A stretch of 64,000 bases of DNA, taken from assembly GCA_013396525.1 (NCBI GenBank), contig VWYX01001240.1, forward strand, positions 62,001 to 126,000, written 5' to 3'. Numbering within the stretch: position 1 is the first letter of the stretch; the number at the start of each line of letters is the position of its first letter. A program made the position numbers and the translations under genes. The notes under the pieces are model-generated. The model searched no databases, had not been told where the DNA came from, and saw only the letters and a program-made list of their open reading frames with translations. The DNA comes from Chaetorhynchus papuensis (Eukaryota; Chordata; Aves; Passeriformes; Rhipiduridae). Positions 13,701-25,700 of this stretch are shown piece by piece.

Positions 13701-16700
13701 TGCAGCACAAAAACACATCCATGAGTTACTGGTTGCTCATTGTTACAGGATACATAGGACTCCCCCAGCAAAATTGCTGACATTTGTCTATCAAAAACAT
13801 AGTAAAAAAATCAGAATGGAGGGGAAAAAAAAGTGTTGGGAGTGGGAGGGTGGGAAAAATCAAGCAGACCCAAAATACCACACAGAATAGAAAGTAACAA
13901 CCAAGAATGTATTCCACACACTGGAAATATTAATTACCATAAGAGTTATTAGTTCAAAACAAGAACTTCCAAAGCAGCAGACAGATTTCACTGTCAGTGG
14001 TTTCTGATTTCATCATAATGGGCATGAAAAGCTGAATGCCTTCAAATGTCAAGTACTTTCCTTTTCCAACTGCTTGCTCATTCAGAAGAGGCTCTCCCAA
14101 GGAAGCACTCCCACTAACTAATGACTGCGTGTTGATGCTGATTGTATGCATGCTGAGCAATCAACCCCTGGGGGATTTTCAACAGCTGACAGACCCAAGC
14201 AACGTTATCCAACTCCTTTGCAACCTAAATCATTCCATCAGTTGCTTTCTAAAGCTACTGAAAGCAAATCCTGTAACAGCAGCAAGATTTATCAGGTGGT
14301 ACTTGAGAGAAGTTCCAGTGTTTTGGACTATGTCATGTTTTGATGTTTGCTTATGCAACACTCTCTTATAGACAACAAAAACTTGCTGATCACCTCATAT
14401 TTTTAACACAAATTTCAAAAGAAGAGGGTTTCCTGCCTTCCCACTTCTCCTTCCTGATCCCCTCTCTCCTACAAGGGGTAATTCCGACTCATGGACGTAC
14501 TACAGCTATGAGCAGAGACAGAGCCTAGATGCTCACAGCAGGAATACCAAAACAGTTCTCCAAAGAGGGAAGAATGTTCTGCTGTTCTTAAATACATTTA
14601 ACATCTTGGCTACCATTCTCCCTCCATTAGCTATAAAACTTCAAGCCAAAAAGAAGCTGTTGATAAAGTTCCTGACAATTCATCTCAAGAGGTTTCCCTG
14701 ATATTTAGAATTACCACAGTATGCTAACTTTAAGGGAGGGCAGGGTGTAAGTAGACTAAGCTGGATCCTATTTCAGTGCTCTTCATCACTGAACAAAAAA
14801 GCCTGGCCTAAACTCAGTGTGTCCTTTCAAAACTCCACATAGGAGGAATTCATTTAGCACTGCATTTTACTGCATTTGTTACCTGAAGGTGCAGCCTTCT
14901 TTACTGCAGTGGAAGCTGGGCAGGGACAAAGAGAGACTGTATTTCTTAAGTTTGTTTGACAAAATCACTACCTTGAGCTTTGATGTGTCTTCCCTGGCAA
15001 TTCAGGAGTTTATCCATGAAGAAGTTATCCTATTACACTGGTTTTGTTCAATGAGAGCTGAATGAACCTCACTCTGGGCTGTCTTGATGGCTTTTACAAC
15101 CTGACAGGACTATTTTCTGACTTGCTACCCGAAGGAGAACACCCAAAATGTGACTCCCAACAGAAAAGGGGGCACACATGAAAATGTTGGTTTGAAACTT
15201 GTTCTTCCCTTGGGATCACAAACCTCAGTTGTCACAGCTGTAAAGACTTAAGTCCACATGGTTTAAATGTAAGTTCCCAGAGAGAAATTGCTAATTACTG
15301 TCGCTTGAAACACACCAAAATTAAACACACAGTCCACTGAGTAAGACAGAAGATGAAATGCTGAATAACTTGATAGTGAAAGAAGCTGGGAAATAAAATT
15401 CACCTTGCAACCACCAGAGAACCTACTGTGTGCTCTAATGCTATGAAGGCAAACCACAGCTTAGGATCTTTTACAGAACTCTTTATGTGTTCCAGTGCTG
15501 AGCTCAGTATGGGAAGAATTCCTTGCTCAAAAACATTCCTCAGCTGAGCTCTTTGGCAACTGCTGTTTCATCAGGTATCTGGTATTTAAAGAGTTACTTG
15601 CAGTTTACACCTGGAATTGTGAGCCCTGACTTACTCCAGGCAGAACAGCTGAGTTTCTCAGATTGTTCATAAATAGTTTCTGATCACTTCCATTAACTTC
15701 CATTCCTGCCTTAATGGAAAAACCCAACCAACAGCATACTTTAATACTTTTTAAAAAATTACTTGTGAGTTTAATGGGTTAATAAGGTGACTGCAAAGAA
15801 AAGCTCTACACAAACTGACTGCTTCATGTTTCTTTTTCTTCATATCCTTAGAATAAAAAGCCAGCTTTACCCATCATAACTATCTACTGCTGCTATCTGT
15901 CAAAAATCTCCACAGGAAAACTTCTTTATAAGCTCTGCCCCTCAGTCTTGAGGATGTTTTCCCTTTTTGCATTCCAAAATACAAGACATTCTTAATTCAA
16001 ATATTGAAATAAGGTAATTAGCAAAATAGACAATTTCTAATCTCAGGAAAATCCAGCTGTCTTTCTCCCCATATTATGCTATTTTTTTCCTTTTTCAGCT
16101 TGGATGCAGTTGCCATTAAGGAAAACATGAACTGTTGAAATTTAGTGACTAAAAAACTTCCCAGCCATTCGATCCCAAGATGGCTAAAGAGCTCTCCCGT
16201 GTGGTTTTTCATAGCATTGCCTAACAGGACAGTGAGGCAATCCTGACAGTCCCTAACACACCTTAAATTAAGCATGCAAAGTAAAGATTTTATTCATGCC
16301 AACATGCAGAATACACCACCCAAGATAAGTAGCTAGAAGGGGAACTTTTCATACAAAAAGCTTAAGTAATCACCACAATGAGTGCCTTCATGGAAAACAA
16401 AGCTGGAATTAGACTCAGTAATTCTGAGGGGCTCTGTAACACATTTACCTCTGGAAAGCTCTCAACACCTGAAGGGTTTCAATGTCAGTACTTTATGACT
16501 ACGAGAGAGAAACTTAGATCTCCAGCAAAAAAATACACATGATGTTAACTAACTCGTGAATATGTTCCAAATAGAAACATTAATTCATGTTTTAAAAAAT
16601 CTTCGATCAAAAAGCTGGTGTGAAAACTCACCTGGAAAATTAATTCCTGTTCCTCTGTATCTAAACTTATAGTTTTGAAAACATGCCTCTCAAAACACTG

Positions 16701-19700
16701 CATATGGTTCACTAAACGCTGGCATATTCCACAGGAATTTGTACCTTTGCAGGTGGAGACTGCCAGAAAAATCACTATTTAATATGAATTCATACCTGGT
16801 CCTTAAGCCATCTCAATTTGCCTTTGACACCAGCTGCTTCTAACCAGTCCAAAAATGGGCTCAACTGGACAAACAAAACGCACAGTGGAACCTGGTGGTG
16901 CATGTGGTGATTACCAACCCATGTAGAAAAAGTCCAACCCCGATCTGGTCAAGGGGGTTATTAAGAAGTCTCAAATCCCAACAGGATGATACCTGTTTAA
17001 TGAATCATAGAACCTGTTTTCAGAAGCAAGCAGATTTTTCCATGGAGATTCCCGTCTATTAGGGGGAGAAACACTACCTTAAAAAGCTATAACAGGTCTT
17101 AATTTTGTTCAGTTTTAGCACCTTAAACACCATGGGGTTTCACTAGATTCAAGAGTTCTACCTGCATGTTTCAGGAAACACTAAAAGCCCACAGTTCGCT
17201 ACGAAAAGAAAAAGCCTGATGTTAGACAGGACAGTAACTTATTTTAAAATACTCAGAACATCCATTCTGAATAACAACAACTGCATTGTCTACCTCTGTG
17301 GAAGCTACGAAGACAAAATTTTCCTGACTTGCCAGTTTCTTAAATCTGCTTTGCTTAATCCCTGTTAAGTGACTCAGATCCTCCCTGCAGAGGTCAGGAG
17401 CAGTTCTCCAGCCCCACCAGGTGAAAGAGATCCCCTTCTGGCAAACACAGCATTAGTGTTTCAAACAGCAGCTCCCCTTGACTAACTCACTCACAGAAAG
17501 CTACTTTTAACAAGCTGCTTGCTGAGAGAGACTTGGCAAATGTAGAGAATTAAGAAAAATACAAGGATATTCAAGAGAGGCTTCTTCTAACACCTTCTCT
17601 TTCTATGAAATTTTCCTCATCCTGGCAGAGCAACCAGTCAACACTGACTAGAAAAGTGTACCAGCAGGCCTAAAGTACGTGCTGTGGCACCTTCCAGCAG
17701 GTTATGACAGCACTGGAACAGAATATTGACATTAAATCAACATAGAATTCTTATTTTGGAAGTACTTTTAGAGTATATACCCAGGGAAGCTCACATCAAG
17801 TTAAATTGTTATCAGCATTTTCCACTGGAGGAATGAAGACAAGAGCTTGATGGAGAAAGAGTCTCAACACTTCTAAGAGAAACCCCGAAAATCCTCTGTA
17901 CTCCTCTAGGTCAGAAAACATTTTTAAACAGACCTCAGCAACCCCTGAATTTCACTAGCTGGAAAAAGATCAGTGAAACTGGGTGCATGAAACAGTTTAC
18001 AAGAACCTACGGCTGTAGGAACAGGTAGAATCAAGACTTCAGAACATTCCAGACTCCCCAAAAGAGTCTGATAATAGAGAGTTGCCCTACTTATTAATTA
18101 ATCCCTTTATAGGGATTTCCCTATAGATAAGCAATCTGGGGAAAGTATCTGTAGCCAAAGGGCCAGGTCAGCAGCTGTCTTACACAATACAAACCCTAAA
18201 ATGCTCTTTAGGATTCCTTACGCCAATTATTTCTGTGACAAGCTCCCCCTCAACGCCACGTTTTGAAGCAGACCAAGGTATCAGCACATTTACCTTGGCT
18301 AAATCAGGTCAGACCTACTGGGGAGGAGGGGGAAGAGGGCAGGGGAAACTCAAGGTCAAAGGTGATGCAGTGTTTTGTTACACTGACAGGGGAGCAGAGA
18401 GAACATCACCACCAGTGGCACTTTGCTTTTTGACAAAAAAAACAAAGGGAGCAACCAGAATCAAGGCTGCAGACACCTGAAACTCCTGGATTTACTCTGA
18501 AAGACAGACAAAGACACTGAGAGTGTTTAGTGCTGCATTTTAGAACTGAAAACCTCGATGGCAACCTCAACTACAAGTGAGGCCACTTAGAGAACAATTG
18601 TTTTTGATACTCTGATCACCCAATCTTGTACAGCTGTTTCCAAATTTTGAGGAGAATTCAAGTAATTTCAAACACAGCATTCCCAAGTTGAACATGTTCT
18701 TTAGTTTTCTCTCAAGAAATTCAGGTAACTTTCTCAGATTACCAGGGGTCAGAACCCTTTAACCTCTGTATACACAATATACAGGAATTCTAAATGAAGC
18801 ACAAGCTTTCTGCTTAAGGTAAATGACAGTTAAATATACCTCCAAAAAAATTGCTAAAGCTCCATTTCAATTACTGAAATGCCTACCAAAACACTCCCTG
18901 CCTACTAAAGCTCAGCTGACAAGTTACCAAAGACTGGTTGATGCACTGAAGGATGTGCAATAGTTCTACACTTCTTTAGGATGGACTTTCTTAGGTTGGA
19001 ACAAGACAGCTACTGAAAATTGTCACGGAATCAAATCTTACCAAAATGCCTTAAATACCCACATAGCCATTCTATGGCTAGCAGAGAAACAGAAAAGAGA
19101 ACATCTACTCACTAGATTTACTACTGAATATATGAACTGCAGCACTGAATTTCCTTGCAGGAAATTTCAGACTTCAAATAAAGAAACTTTGCTGTAAGCA
19201 AATACACACTTTATTAATTCAGGTTATACACCAGCAATTGTTAAAGAAACTTTTCTGGGTATTACTTCTGGTTTTACTGTCAGAAATTTCACTTATTAGC
19301 ATCCTCCAACAGTAACTCTTCATTCCTACTTAAAACTGCCAAAAGCAGTTTCACAGCAGCAATTTCAAACCCATACATTTTGATTTTAACAGTATGAAGG
19401 TGATCTTCACAGTTGTAGTCCAGCATCTTCAGCAGCATGTGCAACAACAGCAAATGCAAGGAAAACACAGCTGGTACAAGAGGGGAGTACCTGGAGATAA
19501 CAGGTGATTTGCTTCCATTCACTGTGTTTGTCCTTTCCCAAGGCTTTCTTGTTAGTTCTGGAAAACAGAGTGAGGAGATTAAAAACTGTCTTTTTCTATT
19601 CAATTTATGTGAGGAAACTTCAAGCACCTGGCAAGTCAAGTCAGCTGCTTGATGTTTGGTTCTTTTTACTGCATTGCTTTAGTTCTCTCATATTAAGCTA

Positions 19701-22700
19701 CCTCCTGTTGCATTCACCTGTGAATGCATCAAGTTGTGAGAGCATCTTAAAGTCTCACTGCCCTCCCAGACACTGTAAATGCCATTTGATTCTCAATCCA
19801 GCTGGGAGAAGGTCTGCCTATACTTTAGGTATGGGATTGCTTCAGTTGTGAAACACGGAATTCTGCAACTGCAGTCAGTCAGCTTCAAATACCTGAGGAA
19901 GAGGTTTTGAAGCTAAAGGAGTTTTCCTAAACTGTTAATGATATAAAATTAATTCAGGGCCAATTCCAGTGAAGTGACAGCACGTATGATCCAACCTGAC
20001 ACAACCAGATTATCTTCCTGCAACAAGGTATTTGTTTCCATTCCTTACAATCTGCACAAGTCAAAACAGTCTTTCTGTAGCGTGGATTGTTACTATTTGC
20101 TGCCATTACTTACTCAGGACTTCAATGTGCCACTGATCTCATCAGTCTTCGTTTCAGATTTGGAGTTTGTTTGGTCTTTTCCTTTCTTTCATTTTGCTCA
20201 GCTCTGCTAAGCTGGGCAAGCAGAGAGGCAGAAAGGCCCTTTCAGAGTCTCATATTGACCAGAAAATTCCCTGGGATGCAGCTGGATACTGAGAATATAT
20301 AAATTGCTGAAGTCTGCCAGCATAGTCAGTGACCCAGCCAAGTACAAGCTGCTTATGCTAGTAATAAGCCTTAAATTTAATTTTATACACTAGTCTTCAG
20401 GACTTGTCCTGTACAGGAGTTATTTTAACAGGATTTTAGCTGTATCTACAAAACTGAGAAACTTCTGCTATGGCTGCAAGCTTGCTCAAGAGTGCCAAGC
20501 ATTCCTCTTAAAACACTTGAAAGACTCGTTCCAGTGATGAGGCTCAGCATTACCAGAGCATCTCACATCAAGTAATGAAGCAAAATTTCTCAGCTGGAAG
20601 GAAATGGTCAAATTCTGAATGCATTTGACATTTTTAACAGGTGTGATGAGCCACTCAAACTCATTTATCATCACCAATTAAAGGAACAACTTCCACTGGT
20701 TTTAACTGCCCTCTTTCGGGCCTGTATTATTAGAAGTGTTCCAAAAGCAGCCATTTCCCTAAGGCTAATGTCCTTTCTGTTTAACAGAATGTGTATAACA
20801 GAAGGAGGGAGGAGGAGGGAGGAGGAGGGAGGAGGAGGGAGGAGGAGGGGTGTGTGTGAGGGTGAAAAACTTGATTTGTGTTACATCATTTCTTGCCTTG
20901 CAGTCTAACTTCTCTAGACAAGTGCCTGTACCTCAGTACTAAGTTTGCCAGTTATTTCCATGTGGACACACAACTCCCAGCACTCCTTTTTATTCCCCAG
21001 CCAGGTGTCACCTGAGTTTTGTTCACACTACAGCAGCAGTTTTCAGCCTTAAGGCCTGCACATCATCAAGTGGTTGAATCATCTACAGGAGAAGTGTACA
21101 CATGGGCAAGCAATCAACAGAGGAAGCTAGACCAGACTGAATGCTGGTATATCCATTATCCAGTTACTTCCCTTCTGCTTCCACTGCCTTTTGGGATGGC
21201 AAACTGCAGGTTATATGGCACATCCTTCCCCTTTTACAGGTATGTACTCAGAGGTGGCCGGGGAAACTGAGGGTACAAGAAGGTACTACTAAAGGACAGG
21301 AAAAGAAAGTCTTGAGTGTCTCTTGAGAGACAATAATTTACTGTATGAGTACATCTGCATGCTGACAATACCTCTTGGCCAGCTGCAGAATGTGTAAGTT
21401 TTCCTTACTGCCTGACTGCAGCAGAGGACTGCAGCTACACAGTTCCAAACTCTGCCTCTTCAGCAGAGGGATCACAGGCAAAGAATTTCAGCATTCTGCA
21501 CTTATATTCTTTATTCCCTTATGTTCTTTTTATCCACCATCTTCTGAACCAGGACTCATTCTACAGCAAAATCCCAGGCTGTTAGCATGGCAGAAGAGGC
21601 AGGCCCCAAAATTCAGCAGAGCTGACTGAGACTTGTCACTAGATTTTAGCACTGAGTTCACAAACCTGAGCTACTTACCAGGTGTACAAACCTGAGCTAC
21701 TTACCAGGTGTGCTTGTTGAAGAAACCTTAGAAGATGAAGACTCTGATTCTTCCTGATTAAAAGGGAGAAGAGAGGGAATAGGGAGAGAAGAGGGAGGTA
21801 GAAAAAAAAAATCTTTATCATCTGTTAGATTCACAAGAGTCAATCTCAACGGTTTAAATATTTATTTCACTTTTTATATATATTTAAAGTGGTTCTGCTC
21901 AACTGTACGTAGAAAATGTCCAAGCACTTAACAAAACAGTGGTTACATGTGTGCATATTTATACAGTAAAGTATAAATAATCTCTTGCACATCACTGGAA
22001 TCTCTCTGATAATCCTTGTATCGAGTAATGTGAATTAGATAAAATTTCTCAACTCACAGCTTTATCTTCTTTCTGGTCTGCATCTGTTGATCCCTTTTCA
22101 GCAATTCTTCTCCTGTAAGCAAAGACAAAAGTTACCAAGCTCATCATGGCTTTAAGATGGAAGAATGTTGTTTACTGCAATTAAAGACTTACACAGCCTC
22201 ATAGACAGATCATTGAAAATTAGTGTTTTAAGAAGCACTTTCAAAATACCTTCAAAGGCAAAGCTCTCCTGCCAAAGCAACTGTGCAATTTGAAGTCTGC
22301 ATGCCCTCCCCTACTGCTGCACAAAGGCTTACACAGAAGTACTGGATTACACTCAAATAAAAATGGCTATTCAAGAAACACGATCAGCTTCCCAAAGCAA
22401 CCACGAGCCTCTGTCTATCTGATCCTCAGCCAGCTGCAAGCAGGCACCCCAAATCCCACCTGTGTGGTGACTAAGCAGCTGGAGCAGAGCAGGAACAGCT
22501 CCTCACCTCCTGGCCAGCAGGGCGCTCATTTCTTCCATCAACCCACTGCCTCCCAAGGGAAGGGGTCCATTTCCACGGCCACCGTCAGTTTTAGATGATG
22601 CAGAGCCTCCTCCTCCTCCACTCGAACTGGAGGAGTCTTCACCCTTCAGAGTGCACAAAAGGACAGCAGATGTGCCAAAAGAATGAGAGCTGAATTCATG

Positions 22701-25700
22701 AAACCAGCGAAGTTCACACGCAAGAAAGACACAACTGCATGAGGAATGGGATGGGCTGGCAGCACATCCTCTAATGCTTTTTTCCACAATGAATTAAGCC
22801 CACCCCAGACATCTTGATACTGCATTCAACCTTGAAGAAAGGTTAGAACCAGGGACAGGAATCGGAAAAAGAAACCAGAGCTCTATTTACCCGTGAGACT
22901 TTCCTAAGTTTGGCTCCAGCAAGTGCAGCTGCTAGTCCAGTTAGAGGGCGATTATCTTCGGACACGAATCCTGCTGAAAATCCAGAGGCTGGGAGGGGGG
23001 GAGCAGGAGGTGGCAGGGGAACGGGAGGAACTTGGCTGGGCAGCGGGGGAGGCGGCGGCGGTGGCGGCGGAGGCCCCGAAGGTGGGAGTGGAGGAGGTGG
23101 TGGTGGGCCAGGAGGAGGTGGGGCTGCTACTGAAGACTGAGCTGGGCCAGGGGGCAGGGGAGGTGGAGGAGGAGGTGCAGGTGGTCCTTGGACAACACCT
23201 AGTGTCAAAGAGAAAACAAACAGAATACATTAAGGACTCAGAAAACAAAGGTCTTCCTTCCACTGAAATGGTGGCTCTTTTGCTCAGTGTACGAGACATT
23301 AAAACTGGTAAGATACTGGGCAAGAAAACACTGAATTTCAGCAGGAGAGAAACATTCTTATTCAACGTACTAAATATATTCCACAGTGTGCTGTGAGAGA
23401 TCAGACAGCTCCAGAGACATTTACATGAAACCCCTCCAGTCAGGTTCTGTGCTGCAACCAAGAACAACTTCACACCGGGAAACAGGCAAAGAGTCGAGTC
23501 AGGCACGAGCATCACAGCAGGAGGAACAACAGGGTGTGCTCACGTGGTGCTACACAGAGTGACATCTCATTGTATGAACAAGCACTAACACACCACCCAA
23601 ACATCTGAACCCTTGAACTGCTCGAGTTCCAATGCTAATTTCTAAGCCGTATGTAAATCTTTCCTTTAAAATAATTCCAGCAATCGACTTTTATAATTTA
23701 ATACAAACGCTAATTAGTGAGTTAGAAGACTGACGTATTTCAAGCTGATGGGAAGAAGCTCATCTATTTTTTATATATCATTCTTTTACTGCTTCATATT
23801 CACATTGTTATCCAAAGTGTACTTTGAAAATAGAATATTCCGATGATCGCTATGTTATTATTACAGGAAGAGTTTGAGAAATTGTGCCTTAGACAACAGC
23901 TCTACCCCTCCACAGATCCTACCCCTGTCTCACCCAAGCTGCCATAAGGCAGGAAAAATGCTGCACAACCACCTTAAACAATCTCTAAAGGCAGGGATTT
24001 CACATACAAGTCTTTCTGGTTTCCTACTCTGCTAACCACTGCAGAAATTTAAAAGCCTGTTAAACCCTCTTGGCATCACTCACTGTCCAAGTGCACACTT
24101 TTATTCCGTACTAGAAGTGAGGCCATTCACTTCCTTCCCACTCTATCCCAAAGCAGCTCAGATCCTCATTTAAGGTAGGAGGATATAAACAGGATCTATT
24201 CTGCATGGCTTGTGTGTGATGAAGCCACAAGCTGCTTATCCCCCAGGAGCCCCTCTGCCCACACCTTTAGAGCTACTGCAGAGTTCTGTACAAAGACCTA
24301 CACCTATTAAATCAACCTAAATCTATTAAATCAATATAAAAGCAGGATTTGGGTTAACAAAGACATTTATGCCCATGTAAGACACATTTCTATCATACTG
24401 GTGGAGTGTTCATTAAGTGTCACCTGCTGAATCAAACTTTTTGTCCAAAGTTTTCTTAGCTACGCTGGTAAAATACTGCAGAGAAAGACCTGTCTCTCTC
24501 TACACATACACACATATAAATATGTCCACACAGCCATGTATCAAAATAAAACCACTGTCCAGAAAGAAATGCTGTAGGTGTCACATATTACCTTCCAAAT
24601 TTCAATTACTCATCACTGAAGGTCATTTACCTGTCCAAAGCCACAGAAATGTTCTTCTGTGTTGGCTGCCCTTAGGAAACTAATGATGCTGCCTGGTAAC
24701 ACCACTTTCCAAATAAACCAACAGTGCAGGGTTTACCAAGCAAGAATTTGACGACAGCGAGTTCTTAAGAAATTAGAATTTTACTCATGACACGTCACGG
24801 AACACCAGCTCCTAGGCACAGAGCTTTTCCATTTCCCTTACCCCAGCTTTCCAAAGGGTGTTTGGCTGTGGCATTGGGATCACTGCAGCTTTGGAAGCAC
24901 TGCATTAACTCCTGGGGGCAGTTAGGGGCTCTGACACCCACGGGCTCCGCCTGCAGCCCTGCTTAGCGCATTAGTAGCAATAACAGAAAGCCTTACCCTG
25001 CTGGGTCGGAGGTTCAACCGGCTGAGAGGCTGCCTGCAAGACTGGCTCAGAAGCAGAGGAGTCTCCCAGCACAGAGTTTAGAGAGTTCTCAACAGAGGCA
25101 GGGGTAGCTGCAGAGGGAGAAGGGAGAACACTAGGCTTGGATGAGGGAGTCGAGGCATTCGGGGAGTTGGGAGAAGGAGAAGCTTGAGGTCCAGACAGTG
25201 ACAGAGGCGGAAAGGAAGGCAGTGGGGGGGGAGGAGGTGGTGGAGGCGGCGTTGGACCTGAGGTAGAAGGTGAAGGAACCGGATAAGCCAGGTTTTCAGG
25301 AAGCCCGTTAGGAGCCGTGGGAGACGTGGACATTTGGGTCACCGCGTTGGAAGCCGACACCGGGAGGACGGGTCTCGGGCCAGCAGCTTTGCCTGGTGGG
25401 CTGCTTATCATTACTGGAGGAGACGGGGGCAGGGGGGCAAAACTGGGCGTGGACCAGGCAACGGGCTTGGCGTTGGGAGGCAGAGTCGCCACGGCACTGA
25501 CGGGAGAAGGGGGCCGAGAACTTTTGTTCAGCGGCCGCGGAACCGTAGCGTAATGGGGGAGAACGGGGTGGAAAGCTGAGCCTAAGGATGTAGCAAAACG
25601 TGATGCAGAGTGCCTTAGAGGCGGTGTAGGGGGAGTGGAGGTCGGTGGTGCAGAAGTCACTACAGCGTACTCCGGTGTGCCCTCTGCCATTGGTGCTGAG

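Noticed and set aside
22910..23396. Glycine- and valine/glutamate-rich ORFs on the plus strand
   Set aside because: They are the complement and frame-shifted readings of the polyproline exon 7.
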